Assembly: GCA_945833885.1 (NCBI GenBank)
Contig: CAMAFY010000001.1
Coordinates: forward strand, 1 to 64,000
Reading direction: 5' to 3'
Source of the DNA: an uncultured Bacteroidales bacterium
Lineage (GTDB): Bacteria; Bacteroidota; Bacteroidia; Bacteroidales; Bacteroidaceae
DNA: 64,000 nt
Each line of letters begins with the position of its first letter. The stretch's first letter is position 1. The position numbers were made by a program, and so were the translations under genes. The notes beneath the pieces were generated by a model. It was given only the letters and a program-made list of their open reading frames with translations, ran no database searches and was not told the origin of the DNA. Below, piece by piece: positions 17,255 to 26,259 of the stretch.

Positions 17255-20200
17255 TTATCGGATGACTTGCTTCTTGCCATTTACGACGAAGATTCCTTTT
17301 TTGTTCATGTCTGCACGGCGTCCGGTAAGGTCGTATACGGCAGAATGGGCGTTGGACTCCGTCTCTACGGCTGTCATTCCCACGGTGCCATCCATGTAGA
17401 TGTTGATGACGTCGCCGGCCTTGTCCGTAGGAATCACTACGCTTCCATCGTCTTGGAGTTCCACATCTACGCTCGCACCGTTGACGGTGAACAGGGCTTC
17501 GTCAAGCGAAGCGTTGGGGAACGTCATGCGCAAGGGCTGTCCCTGGTTGTTAACTACGGAGATTGTGGTGGCTTTCTCCTGTTTCCACTGGATATTTACC
17601 GTGAAATCGCCCACAGCCTTCAGACCTTCTACGCAGCCTTGCGGCCATGCTGAGGGAAGAGCGGGGAGGATGCTGATGGTGCCTGTTGCACTTTGCATGA
17701 GCATCTCGGCAATTCCGGCGCAGGCACCGAAGTTTCCGTCAATCTGGAACGGAGCATGGGAGTCGAAAAGGTTGTAATAGATACCGCCTTGGCTCTGGTC
17801 TACGCCATAGGATGTGGAGTGTTTGAGTGCGTTGTGCAGCAATGTTCGGGCATGGTCGCCGTCCTGAGCGCGTGCCCAAAGGTTGATTCGCCATCCCATC
17901 GACCATCCTGTGGAGTTGTCGCCACGGAGTTTGAGGCTGTTGACTGCGGCATCGAAATACTCGCTACCGGGATAAACCTGGTTGAAAGGATAGAGGCACA
18001 TGAGATGACTCTGGTGGCGATGGCCGTTTTCACCGCTGGTATAACTTGAATACTTCCATTCGCGGAGGATGGGGGTGTTGGTCGAGATGAGGCCTGTTCC
18101 CCAGTTTCCGGTATAGGTTTCCGTGGCAAGTCCGAGGTCAAGTTTTGAATAACGGTCCTTGATCTTCTCCAGCCATGTGGCGTCGAGTTCGTCCTCGTTT
18201 CCGAGAACCTCGATGGCCTCAAGGGTGTTTTCGAAGAGTTCACGGCAAAGTTGCTGGCTGTGTGCGGTGGCATTCTGGCTTCCGGGGCCATGCTCGGGCG
18301 AGTATTCGCTGGGGCATTCATAGGTGCCGTCGGTGGCAAGTTTCAAGCGTTCTGCCCAATATTGCGAACAACTCCACATGGCGGGGAAGGCCTTTGCAAG
18401 GTATTCCTTGTCAAGCGTATAGCGATAGTGTTGCCAGAGGTGGCTTACATACCATGCGTTGGCGATGGTATAGTTCGACATCCATGAACTCATTCCTCCG
18501 AAGATGTTGGATTCGGTATGGACAGTCCATCCTACACTTTGCCCAGCATTCTTTGCGGCAAGTTTCCATCCCGGCGATTGAATCATGTTGACAATGTAGT
18601 TCAAGAACGGCAGATGGCACTCGCTAAGGTTGGTCGGCTCGGCGGGCCAGTAGTTCATTTGGATGTTAATGTTCGTGTGAACATCGGAGTTCCACGGAGC
18701 AGAGGAGGAATTGTTCCAGATTCCTTGAAGGTTGCTGGGGACATCCAGGCTGCCACGGCTCGAGGATATTTCGAGGTAACGTCCGTAGTAGAAGTAGAGT
18801 TGCTCAAGGAAAAGACCCTGTGCCGACTTGCTGTTGGCAACCGAATTGTTGTAGTATTTGATCAGGTCTTCGGTGGTCTTTGTGGTCGATGCCAACTGTG
18901 TGGCGGTTCCGAGATTGAGTTTTACGCGTCCCATGTAGCCACGGAAGTTGCTGACGTGCGCGTCTTTCAGTGCCGCATAGTCCTTTTTTGCGGCGGCATC
19001 CAGGGTTGCTGCGATGGCGGAGGCCAGACCTTCGTCGCCCACACCGGTGGAGAACGTCTCGGGATTTGTGCCGTCGTAGTCGGTCATTGCGGCAAGAAGC
19101 ACAACAACTTCCTGTGCTCCCGTAACGTGTACGCCGACAGCGTCGGAGGTTACTTGGGCATTCTCGCCCACAGGTACAACGCGGAAGGTGGTGTTGTACT
19201 TAAGAAGGTCGGTATAACCCGTGAAGAATCCTTCGCTACCATTGTATTTTGCCATCTTGGCATTGATGCCTGTACCGGGATAATAACTTACAAGGAGCGA
19301 GAGAGTCTTGCCTTCGGGGGCAAGATATCGGGCAACAATCACGTTGTCGGTCTCGGAAGCGAAGTAGCGACGTTCGTAGGCGTTGTTGTCAGCATCGGTG
19401 AAATCCACGCCGCCGACGCCATCCTCAAGGTCAAGCCAGCGCTTATAGTTGGAGAAAGTCTCGTAGTCGCCGCTCTCATCAATGACGTATAGCGAACCGA
19501 GGTTCATGAATTTACCGTGATTGGGGTTGGGCTGGATGGTTGAAGTTCCCGTCCAAAGGCTTTTCTCGTTCAACTGAATCTCATCGGTATGCACGCCACC
19601 CATAAGGCAGGCTCCCAAACGTCCGTTACCAATGGGCAGACTGTATTCCATCCATTTGTTGCTGACGGTGGTGAGGGTTGTGGGAACGTTGTACCAGAGG
19701 GTCATAGGATTGGTAGGCTCCCAACTGGTGATCTTCGTGCCGCTTTGAGTATATTTTATGGAAATCAACTTCTCCAGTTCGGTATAATCGGGGACATCTT
19801 CGGCGCTGATGAAGCGGATTTGGTCGTTGACGTCCTTAGTATCCCAGAAGCCGATGTTGTGTGCCGCACCGGCACCTCCCCATGTATTGAATCCGACAGT
19901 CGTATTATCGGTGCTGGTTATTACGAAGGAACCGGACTGTGACGGGGAATCGAGAATCTGGAAGTTCTTACCTTCCGTTCCGCTCTTCAGCAGTGTGGTG
20001 GACTGACCGTTGTTCGCAGCGGTGCCATATCCCGTGGTTACATAGTTTCCGAGTTTGGAAAGGAGTTGGAAACTCTGCTGTGTTCCGATGAAAGCGAAGA
20101 GTTGTCCGCCGGAATTTGCTGCATTCTCGTTTGTAAGGAAGGTACCTGCACCATTGTCCTGCAGGTAAGTTGAGCCCTGAGTGAAGTTTATTTTGTAATA

Positions 20201-20296
20201 AACAGGGGCATCTGCCGTACTGAATTCCGGCAACTGGGCCCAAGAGGTCAGTGTGCCGATGATAATCAGCAGGAAAAGGGAGAAGAATTTTTTCAT
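17255..20296 (-). CDS. secreted GH95 alpha-L-fucosidase with C-terminal sorting tail
   Basis: Predicted 1013 residues. A signal peptide (MKKFFSLFLLIIIGTLTSWA) precedes a ~165-residue N-terminal beta-rich region that I do not recognise with certainty (possibly a trefoil-like carbohydrate-binding part). The GH95 (alpha/alpha)6 enzyme starts near residue 200 with GNGRLGACLMGG and IQLNEKSLWTG, and continues with SNLQGIWNNSSSAPWNSD, INIQMNYWPAEPTNLSEC and QIDGNFGACAGIAEML, all typical of the family, which cleaves alpha-1,2-linked fucose or related L-galactose from glycans. The last ~40 residues (AVYDLTGRRAD...GIFVVNGKKQVIR) resemble the type IX secretion-type tail common in Prevotella. No SusC/SusD pair is nearby, so it is not in an obvious polysaccharide utilisation locus. 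The start is set at the signal peptide. Confidence 0.93.
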   Translation of the reverse strand: MKKFFSLFLLIIIGTLTSWAQLPEFSTADAPVYYKINFTQGSTYLQDNGAGTFLTNENAANSGGQLFAFIGTQQSFQLLSKLGNYVTTGYGTAANNGQSTTLLKSGTEGKNFQILDSPSQSGSFVITSTDNTTVGFNTWGGAGAAHNIGFWDTKDVNDQIRFISAEDVPDYTELEKLISIKYTQSGTKITSWEPTNPMTLWYNVPTTLTTVSNKWMEYSLPIGNGRLGACLMGGVHTDEIQLNEKSLWTGTSTIQPNPNHGKFMNLGSLYVIDESGDYETFSNYKRWLDLEDGVGGVDFTDADNNAYERRYFASETDNVIVARYLAPEGKTLSLLVSYYPGTGINAKMAKYNGSEGFFTGYTDLLKYNTTFRVVPVGENAQVTSDAVGVHVTGAQEVVVLLAAMTDYDGTNPETFSTGVGDEGLASAIAATLDAAAKKDYAALKDAHVSNFRGYMGRVKLNLGTATQLASTTKTTEDLIKYYNNSVANSKSAQGLFLEQLYFYYGRYLEISSSRGSLDVPSNLQGIWNNSSSAPWNSDVHTNINIQMNYWPAEPTNLSECHLPFLNYIVNMIQSPGWKLAAKNAGQSVGWTVHTESNIFGGMSSWMSNYTIANAWYVSHLWQHYRYTLDKEYLAKAFPAMWSCSQYWAERLKLATDGTYECPSEYSPEHGPGSQNATAHSQQLCRELFENTLEAIEVLGNEDELDATWLEKIKDRYSKLDLGLATETYTGNWGTGLISTNTPILREWKYSSYTSGENGHRHQSHLMCLYPFNQVYPGSEYFDAAVNSLKLRGDNSTGWSMGWRINLWARAQDGDHARTLLHNALKHSTSYGVDQSQGGIYYNLFDSHAPFQIDGNFGACAGIAEMLMQSATGTISILPALPSAWPQGCVEGLKAVGDFTVNIQWKQEKATTISVVNNQGQPLRMTFPNASLDEALFTVNGASVDVELQDDGSVVIPTDKAGDVINIYMDGTVGMTAVETESNAHSAVYDLTGRRADMNKKGIFVVNGKKQVIR

Positions 20297-20376
20297 AGTA
20301 TGGGTATAGATTGATTGTCTTCGGGTTTGCTTTTTTCCGTGGTTTCCGTAAAACATTCCGTGAGAATGTTTGCCGA

Positions 20377-20384
20377 CAAAGTTA
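20377..20384 (-). promoter_or_regulatory. candidate -7 box (TAACTTTG) for the GH95 gene
   Basis: TAACTTTG on the minus strand matches TAnnTTTG about 80 bp upstream of the GH95 start. The -33 region lacks an obvious TTG. Confidence 0.4.
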
Positions 20385-20508
20385 CAATTTATTTTGTTCT
20401 TCGGCACTTTCCGTGACGGAAAATAAGAGATAATGTGGGTTTTTTCCGTACTTTTTATCTTTTATCCCTGTTTTCTGCCGCTACTTCTTCTTGTCTTTTG
20501 ATGGTAAA

Positions 20509-20590
20509 GTGCGTGAACTTTTAAGGCGGAGTGCGTGAACTCTTGATTGTAAAGTGTGTGAACTTTTAGGGCGAAGTGCGGAAAAAACAG
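20509..20590 (-). repeat. 22-bp tandem array, divergent units
   Basis: Units at 20509-20530, 20531-20553 and 20554-20575 plus a partial one. On the plus strand they start GTG(C/T)GTGAACT; read on the minus strand they give GTTCACGCACTTTA, closer to the family consensus. The array lies upstream of the GH95 gene in a 620-bp gap that holds no supported gene. Confidence 0.7.
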
Positions 20591-20710
20591 AGGGAAAATC
20601 CGTAGCATTTGATAGCGGAGTGGGGCGCTTTCCTGAAAAAATGACAGGGAATGCGGCTTCCATGAACGGGAAAACCCTTGATGGGGAACGGAAGTCTTTT
20701 GACGTAAGGG

Positions 20711-20810
20711 CGTCATTCCCCAGGACATATTGTTAAGGATCCGGCCGTCAACATCCTCGCCATTCTGTTTCCGTGGCGTCATTCCCCAGGACATATTGTT
20801 AAGGATCCGG
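20711..20810 (+). repeat. 34-bp direct repeat, two copies, period 66 bp
   Basis: 20711-20744 and 20777-20810 are identical over 34 bp (start CGTCATTCCCCAGGACATA, end GGATCCGG), separated by 32 bp of unrelated sequence. The period of 66 bp is three times 22. Confidence 0.95.
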
Positions 20811-20919
20811 TGTGGAATGCGGATGTCTTTCGGGTGTCATGTGGGGGAGTTCACGGTATTCAGCCGACAGGAAATCGTAGAAATTCGTTGTCTGACACCA
20901 TAAAGTGCGTCATTCCCGC

Positions 20920-21564
20920 TTAATGTTGGCGCATTTTTTGCAGTATCTCCTCCAAACGGCATTCATGAAGACCGGCAACAATGATGTCCGCCCATTGGTC
21001 GACGACATCGTGAGGATTGGTCGTGGTGAGGCCAATCACGAAGGCTCCGCTGTCGCGTCCCGCCTTCAATCCGTTGATGCTATCCTCAAACACGACGCAT
21101 TCTTCGGGCTTTGCCTTCATGGCTTCGGCGGCTCGCAGGTAACAATCGGGGAAAGGTTTGCCTCTTCCTGCGTCCTCGGCGGTGAAAACACGGTCGAAAA
21201 GCGATGTCAACGTCGGTTGTTGTTTGGCCAAAGATGCCATCTTTTTCTGGTTGCTGCTCGTCACAATAGCGCACGGAATGCCGGCATCGTGAAGTTGTTT
21301 CAGGAAGTTTTCTACGCCGGGAAACAAATCATAGGTCATCTCATCTTCGAATTCCACCAGTTGACGTTCCACTTCATCAGCAAGAGACTCTTGTCCGCTG
21401 AAGTATCGGGAACGGATGGCTACAAGGGTGTTTCCCTTGACACTGTTCGCAAAATCCTCTATTTCAGGGAAATGTTTCTTACCAATGCTGTCCCAAAAAC
21501 GGAAATATTGCCCCTCAGTGTCAATGATTACACCGTCAAGGTCAAACAATGCTACTTTTAACAT
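20920..21564 (-). CDS. HAD-superfamily phosphatase, beta-phosphoglucomutase-like
   Basis: A predicted 214-residue cytoplasmic hydrolase acting on a small phosphorylated metabolite, probably a sugar phosphate. Motif I is FDLDGVIIDTEG (residues 7-18, nucleophile Asp and acid/base Asp). Motif II is AIVTSSNQKKM, motif III is around GKPFPDCYLRAAEAM, and motif IV is VVFEDSINGLKAG, which together place it in the subfamily with beta-phosphoglucomutase and related phosphatases. It is divergent from the PfkB kinase gene with only 22 bp between the start codons, so the two may be controlled together. The start cannot lie much further downstream because motif I begins at residue 7. Confidence 0.9.
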   Translation of the reverse strand: MLKVALFDLDGVIIDTEGQYFRFWDSIGKKHFPEIEDFANSVKGNTLVAIRSRYFSGQESLADEVERQLVEFEDEMTYDLFPGVENFLKQLHDAGIPCAIVTSSNQKKMASLAKQQPTLTSLFDRVFTAEDAGRGKPFPDCYLRAAEAMKAKPEECVVFEDSINGLKAGRDSGAFVIGLTTTNPHDVVDQWADIIVAGLHECRLEEILQKMRQH

Positions 21565-21586
21565 ACGTATTTATAATTTTATTCTA

Positions 21587-22555
21587 ATGTCAAAACATAT
21601 TTATGGTGTCGGAGAAACTGTCTACGACATCCTTTTCCGCAATGAAAAACCTCTGAAGGCCGTGCCGGGAGGTTCTGCTTTCAATGCCATAATCTCCCTT
21701 GGACGCTGCGGATTGCGCCCTATTATGTCTACGTTTGTCGGAGATGACACCATCGGAACACTGACACTCGGGTTCATGAATCGCAATGGTGTCGACACGA
21801 ATTGCGTAGAACGCCTGCAAGGATGTCGGAGCCATTTGTCGCTTGCCTTCCTGAATGACCGCAACGATGCGGAATATCAGTTCTACAAGGACCATGCCTC
21901 GCTGTCGATGACATTGCCGGTTCCGGCTTTCGGTGCGGAGGATTATGTCCTCTTCGGCAGTTTCTTTGCCGTCAATCCCGCCATCCGGGAGCAGGTATTC
22001 CGGTATCTCTCCGCAGCGAGAACCGCGGGAACGTTGTTGTATTACGACATCAATTTCCGTCCGACACACGTGAAAGACCTGCCTTTTGTGCGCGAAAACC
22101 TGTTGGAAAACCTGCGTTTGGCGTCTGTTGTTCGGGGCAGTATGGAGGATTTCCACTATCTTTTTGGCATTGATGACGTTTCATCCGACCGTTTTTCCTT
22201 GGCTGAAGAGGTGTATCATCAGCACATCAAGGCGCATTGCCCCTATCTTCTGGTGACCGATGGCGGCAAGGCAGTGCATGTGATGACGCCAACTTTGCAC
22301 GAGGTGTTTGAGGTTCCACCCATAAAGACCGTAAGCACCGTTGGCGCGGGCGACAATTTCAATGCCGGATTCCTGTATTCCCTTTATAAAAATGGGGTGC
22401 GCCATACCGCTTTGGCGGATATTTCAAAGGAAATGTGGGCGCAACATATCGGGATTGCCCGGCGTTTTGCCGCCAATGTGTGCGGATCGCTCGATAATTA
22501 TGTCGGTGATGATTTTGCCGGGCTCCTGCGTGATGAGGCGAAAAACGCTGGATAG
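21587..22555 (+). CDS. PfkB-family carbohydrate kinase (fructokinase-like)
   Basis: A predicted 322-residue sugar kinase of the ribokinase fold. The N-terminal GVGETVYDILF and AVPGGSAFNAIISLGRCG form the sugar-binding lid region, and the C-terminal signature VSTVGAGDNFNAGFLYSL carries the catalytic Asp and anion hole. Overall length and the first motif resemble Bacteroidales fructokinases, but the substrate is not certain. The start MSKHIYG is fixed by the fold; an ORF extension to 21416 would run into the coding region of the opposite HAD gene. It ends before a strong bidirectional hairpin. Confidence 0.9.
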   Translation: MSKHIYGVGETVYDILFRNEKPLKAVPGGSAFNAIISLGRCGLRPIMSTFVGDDTIGTLTLGFMNRNGVDTNCVERLQGCRSHLSLAFLNDRNDAEYQFYKDHASLSMTLPVPAFGAEDYVLFGSFFAVNPAIREQVFRYLSAARTAGTLLYYDINFRPTHVKDLPFVRENLLENLRLASVVRGSMEDFHYLFGIDDVSSDRFSLAEEVYHQHIKAHCPYLLVTDGGKAVHVMTPTLHEVFEVPPIKTVSTVGAGDNFNAGFLYSLYKNGVRHTALADISKEMWAQHIGIARRFAANVCGSLDNYVGDDFAGLLRDEAKNAG

Positions 22556-22773
22556 CACAAAGGAATGTCCGGCGTCCTGTATATGCTTTGCTGTATAAAT
22601 CGTTGTGAATCAGTGCGATGTAACGCAGCACCTCTTGCGGTTTCTCAGCAGGGATTCCGTTGGTTTCCGGCTAAATATCCACTCTTTTATTTGTGGTCCT
22701 CCGTATTTGTTCCGCTGAATCTTCCGCAGGATATTCGAAAAACTTAGAGGAATCTCCGGTGTTTCTGTGAAAC

Positions 22774-22832
22774 AATAAAGGTGAACTCCAACATAATGCC
22801 ATTCGTTGCATGTGTTGGGGTTCGCCTTTATT
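22774..22832. terminator. bidirectional terminator between pfkB-like and maoC-like genes
   Basis: AATAAAGGTGAACTCCAACA pairs with TGTTGGGGTTCGCCTTTATT (2 wobble positions) around a 19-nt loop. The A/T-rich arm ends give short U tails on both strands. It lies between two convergent genes ending at 22555 and 22864. The remaining part of this 308-bp gap shows nothing else. Confidence 0.8.
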
Positions 22833-22863
22833 ATGTGCTCTTTTGCGGCAATGCCTGTGATTC

Positions 22864-23319
22864 TTAGTTGAAATGATAGAGGAATGTGGCCATACCTGTG
22901 AGTGCAGGCTTCTTTTGGTCCTCAATATCTATTCTGAAAGATATGACAGCCTTGCAGATTCCGTGGATGTTTGCGATGTCGGCCAGCGTGGAAACCAGTC
23001 GGATGCGTTGTCCGCTGAGTACGGGTTGTCCGAACTTCATCTTGTCCATTCCGTAGTTTACCATCATCTTAAGGTTGTTCACTTGGATGGTTTGTTCCCA
23101 AAGATAGGGCAGAAGGCTGAGGGTAAGGTAGCCGTGAACTATGGTCTGTCCGAAGGGACCTTCCTTAGCACGCTCGGGGTCAACGTGGATCCATTGGTGG
23201 TCAAGTGTGGCATCAGCGAACATGTTGATACGTTCTTGAGGCACTTCAAGCCAGTCTGATACTCCCAGAACTTCGCCAACATGTGAGGCGAACTCTTCGT
23301 AATTGTTGATGATTAACAT
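22864..23319 (-). CDS. MaoC-type (R)-specific enoyl hydratase
   Basis: A predicted 151-residue hot-dog-fold hydratase. The hydratase-2 signature is visible as FADATLDHQWIHVD...GPFGQTIVHGYLTLSLLP, containing the catalytic Asp and His. The family hydrates (R)-specific enoyl-CoA or enoyl-ACP thioesters. Length is normal for stand-alone MaoC/PhaJ proteins. It is a single gene on the minus strand; the substrate cannot be inferred from the neighbours. Confidence 0.88.
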   Translation of the reverse strand: MLIINNYEEFASHVGEVLGVSDWLEVPQERINMFADATLDHQWIHVDPERAKEGPFGQTIVHGYLTLSLLPYLWEQTIQVNNLKMMVNYGMDKMKFGQPVLSGQRIRLVSTLADIANIHGICKAVISFRIDIEDQKKPALTGMATFLYHFN

Positions 23320-23521
23320 GGTGTAGAGTTGTATGTGATTTAACTGTTCGTGTTGTTTTTTCCGTTGGATTTCATCCTATGTCTGGTCTCCATCGCATGG
23401 CGTAGGCGCATTTCATTTGTTTTTTCTCAGCCTGTTTGGCTCGACGAAAGCGTTGTTTGCCCTTTCGATTTCCAGGTTAGGATGGTGTCGTCGGCGTTTT
23501 TCCTGCCGTGAAAAAACGTTG

Positions 23522-24448
23522 TCAGCGCCGGCAGGCTTCGGTCATCGTGAGCGAGGATATCTTGAATTGTTCGGTCAATATCGCCTCCGCCGTATAACTT
23601 CCGAAGGTCTTTCCTTCGTTATCACGCTCAATATACTGGTCGGTGGAGAAGGAAACGTTATAGACAATTTCGCCGTTTTCGTTGCGCGACTTCTTGATTA
23701 CGTAGTCATCGTTCAAAGCAAATCTGCAACTTTTGATGTGTTCGTTGTAAGTACGTGCAACAATTCCCGTCACATCCACCTTGGTTGCATTCGTCTTTGA
23801 CAGGAATTTTGTCATGACAGGCGTGATGCACATGTTGATGGTTTCCTCATCATTGCTGCCGAATGCGCGGAAAAAGGTGGTAAGGGCCATATCAATGGCA
23901 GTCTTTTCTTCGTCACTCGCCTGCGCGTCAACGGCTCTTTCCTGTTCGATGCTCGCCTCTGAGAGGTAGCGACCTTCGGGATGCCGCTCGACGTATTCGG
24001 CAATGGCTTCGGGTGTTCCTTCGTTCTTTGCGGCAATCCAATCGAGGGAATCGATCTTCATTTCGCACTGATGCACGAGTACGCTGTTGGGATAATTCTT
24101 CATGAAACGCTCATAATCGTAGCGTGTTCCTCCGATGTTCAGCCCCCGCCATTCGTTGTACATCTTCACCAGATTGTCGTAGCGTCCCTGCACTTCTGCG
24201 GCATGAATGCTGTTGGGGAATCGGTTCAGGTAGTCTTCATAGTCGTCCAACGACTCGTTATCCTCAAGGATTTCGTAGGCTGTTGCCTCGTCGTTCTCCT
24301 TCTGTTGCTCAGTATAGAAATAGTAGAATCCGCCTGCTGCGGCAAGGAGAAGTACGAGGATAGTGATGACGAGTGCGGTGGTCTTCTTCTTTTTTAGCGG
24401 CGGCTGTACATCGGCAGCCTCGTTGTTCAGGATATTGTTTTCTTCCAT
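23522..24448 (-). CDS. membrane-anchored protein with YxxFxxxxP repeats, unknown function
   Basis: Predicted 308 residues. A short acidic, then lysine-rich cytoplasmic start (PPLKKKKTT) is followed by one membrane helix (about residues 24-46), so most of the protein should lie in the periplasm. Three similar helical units follow: YEDYLNRFPNSIHAAEV, YERFMKNYPNSVLVHQC and IAEYVERHPEGRYLSEA, reminiscent of TPR-like units. The C-terminal ~130 residues look like an NTF2-like fold (AIDMALTTFFRAFGSNDEETI at its start). I do not recognise a named family. I chose the second ATG (24448) because the acidic segment starts there; the earlier in-frame ATG is six codons upstream. Confidence 0.75.
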   Translation of the reverse strand: MEENNILNNEAADVQPPLKKKKTTALVITILVLLLAAAGGFYYFYTEQQKENDEATAYEILEDNESLDDYEDYLNRFPNSIHAAEVQGRYDNLVKMYNEWRGLNIGGTRYDYERFMKNYPNSVLVHQCEMKIDSLDWIAAKNEGTPEAIAEYVERHPEGRYLSEASIEQERAVDAQASDEEKTAIDMALTTFFRAFGSNDEETINMCITPVMTKFLSKTNATKVDVTGIVARTYNEHIKSCRFALNDDYVIKKSRNENGEIVYNVSFSTDQYIERDNEGKTFGSYTAEAILTEQFKISSLTMTEACRR

Positions 24449-24716
24449 GTGAAATGCGGTGTGCAAGTGTTTGGGTGGGATTTGTAAAATACCACCATGA
24501 AGTTTCTTTGATGTTCTGCAGGGGGCGTATTGCCGTCCTCTTGTCTTTTTCCGCCTGAAACTATCCGTTTGTTCAGTCGTTTATTTCATAATATTCCGCA
24601 ATTTTTCGGAATATCCATATTGTAAAAAGACTCGAAATGCGACAATCCTAATTTGTAGAACCCGCCTTTTTTGTATGGAAAATGCTTATTTGATATGTTT
24701 TTTTAGGCATTTTCTA

Positions 24717-24750
24717 TTGCAAAATTACGAATTTTCCTTGTATATCTTTG
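24717..24750 (+). promoter_or_regulatory. Bacteroidota-type promoter upstream of the OmpA-like gene
   Basis: TTG at 24717-24719, a 23-bp spacer, then TATCTTTG at 24743-24750 fit the -33/-7 consensus. The leader to the start at 25006 would be about 250 nt. Apart from this, the gap 24449-25005 shows no supported gene. Confidence 0.55.
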
Positions 24751-25005
24751 TGCTTTGATGCCAAAAGAGGTATTTTTGCAATGAAAATGTCTGGAAAATG
24801 TATATGCGGCATTCAAAAACCTTTGTATAAAGTTTTCTCAGTCAGTAAAATAATTCCTGACTGTCACGACGCTTATATAGGGAAAAGGAATGGCTTAATC
24901 CAGGTGTTTTTCTAACGGACATCCGTCCTTTCAGGTTTTTCCGTCGGCGCTCTCTGCCGCAAAGCCTTGTAGAACACTCATCTATTTATAAATATAATTT
25001 GCTTT

Positions 25006-25731
25006 ATGAAACTGAAAACTTTCATCTTTGGTCTGATTGCTTGCTTTCTGACCACAAGTTGTACGTTGACCAATGCCGCTAAAGGTGGTATGATTGGTGG
25101 AGCCAGCGGTACTGCTGCCGGCGCTGCTGTAGGTCTTCTTATCAGCAAACTCGCAGGAACTAACACAGCAAAAACTACCAGTATTGCCGCTGCTGCCGGT
25201 ATGGCAGTCGGTGCAACTGCAGGTTCTCTTATCGGTCATAAGATGGATAAGGCCGCAAAGGCAGCCGCTGCTCTCAATGGTGCCGATGCCGAACTCCTCA
25301 CCGATGCTGACGGAACCAGTTATGTTAAGGTCACTTTCGACAGTGGAATCCTCTTCGCTACCGGTAAGAGTGTCCTCAATGCTGCCGCTCAGAGCAGCCT
25401 CAACAGTTTTGCTCAGAACGTGCTTACTTCCGACATGGACGTAAACATCATTGGTTATACCGACAACGACGCTTGGCGTGGCTGCACCGCAGAGCAGAGT
25501 GCCCAGAAGAATCTTGACCTCTCTCTCGCCCGTGCCACCGCAGTTAGCACCTATCTTAAGGCTCATGGCGCTACCGCAACTCAGATCAGCAGCGTTCAGG
25601 GGCTTGGTGAAGCCAACCCTGTTGCCAGCAACGCCACCGCTGAAGGCAAGGCTCAGAACCGTCGCGTAGAGGTTTACATCCTTCCTTCCGCCGCTATGAT
25701 TGAGGCTGCCAACAACGGTACGCTCCAGTAA
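25006..25731 (+). CDS. OmpA-family outer-membrane lipoprotein with glycine zipper
   Basis: Predicted 241 residues. The lipoprotein signal ends in LTTSC (Cys 19). It is followed by a glycine/alanine-rich zipper (GGMIGGASGTAAGAAVG and AAGMAVGATAGSLIG) that can insert in or lie along the membrane. The C-terminal ~120 residues form an OmpA-like peptidoglycan-binding domain (VTFDSGILFATGKSVLNAAA, IIGYTDND, LSLARATAVSTYLKAHG, NRRVEVYI). It resembles YiaD/Pal-type proteins that tie the outer membrane to the wall. Its own promoter and terminator suggest a monocistronic, well-expressed gene. Confidence 0.93.
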   Translation: MKLKTFIFGLIACFLTTSCTLTNAAKGGMIGGASGTAAGAAVGLLISKLAGTNTAKTTSIAAAAGMAVGATAGSLIGHKMDKAAKAAAALNGADAELLTDADGTSYVKVTFDSGILFATGKSVLNAAAQSSLNSFAQNVLTSDMDVNIIGYTDNDAWRGCTAEQSAQKNLDLSLARATAVSTYLKAHGATATQISSVQGLGEANPVASNATAEGKAQNRRVEVYILPSAAMIEAANNGTLQ

Positions 25732-25764
25732 TTTCAACGACTCCGTTTCAAGTCATTGATATCC

Positions 25765-25798
25765 GCCCCTTCCGGTTCTGCCGGTAGGGGCTTTTTTT
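25765..25798 (+). terminator. rho-independent terminator of the OmpA-like gene
   Basis: GCCCCT-TCCGG pairs with CCGGT-AGGGGC around TTCTG and is followed by seven T (25792-25798), 34 bp after the stop. Confidence 0.92.
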
Positions 25799-25902
25799 CG
25801 TGTGTTTTCACAATGCTATGACGGGAAAACGCGGAACGATGTCCAATGTTTCCCGATATGCGATGTCGCAGGGTAAAACTCTTTTACCCGTTGTATAGAC
25901 GT

Positions 25903-25938
25903 AAAAAACGCCGGTAATCCGTAGTGGAATACCGGCGT
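25903..25938 (-). terminator. rho-independent terminator 410 bp beyond pheS
   Basis: On the minus strand ACGCCGGTA pairs perfectly with TACCGGCGT around a 13-nt loop and is followed by TTTTTT. It faces the pheS transcript but is far from the pheS stop, with no coding gene between. Confidence 0.8.
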
Positions 25939-26171
25939 GTATGTTTTTGTTTTCCAGAGATTTATGCGGGTTTGTCGGAGCGTTTGTACCATATCCGTTT
26001 ATGTAGGATCGTAAATCCTTGGCATAAAGGTCCTGCATGTTTTGCCAAAGGAGAGTCTGCCCGTCGCTGACGTTTGTCAGATTCTCGGGAGGGGAATATG
26101 GCAACCTTCGGAAAGGGATGGTATGTCCTCAGGACACGACAATCCCATCCCTTTGTACAAGGCTGTGAAAA

Positions 26172-26259
26172 GTACGGAACTTTCGGGCGGAAAGTGCGGA
26201 TGTTTCAGACAGAAAGTGCGGAACTTTGAAACGGAAAGTGCGGAAGTTTTTTACTTTGT
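26172..26259 (-). repeat. 22-bp tandem array, exactly 4 units
   Basis: Units 26172-26193, 26194-26215, 26216-26237 and 26238-26259. Read on the minus strand one unit is CATCCGCACTTT + CCGCCCGAAA, a perfect match to the family consensus. The array lies about 90 bp downstream of the pheS stop. Confidence 0.9.

Noticed and set aside
20711-20810. Insertion sequence end or attachment site
   Set aside because: The two 34-bp copies are direct, close together and not linked to a transposase, integrase or tRNA gene.
24781-24915. 44-codon frame (MKMSGKCICGIQ...) in the leader of the OmpA-like gene
   Set aside because: It has no conservation evidence and an unlikely composition; the leader position alone is not enough.
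25808-26104. 98-codon minus-strand frame past pheS
   Set aside because: It runs across a strong terminator (25903-25938) and two palindromes, with no family resemblance.
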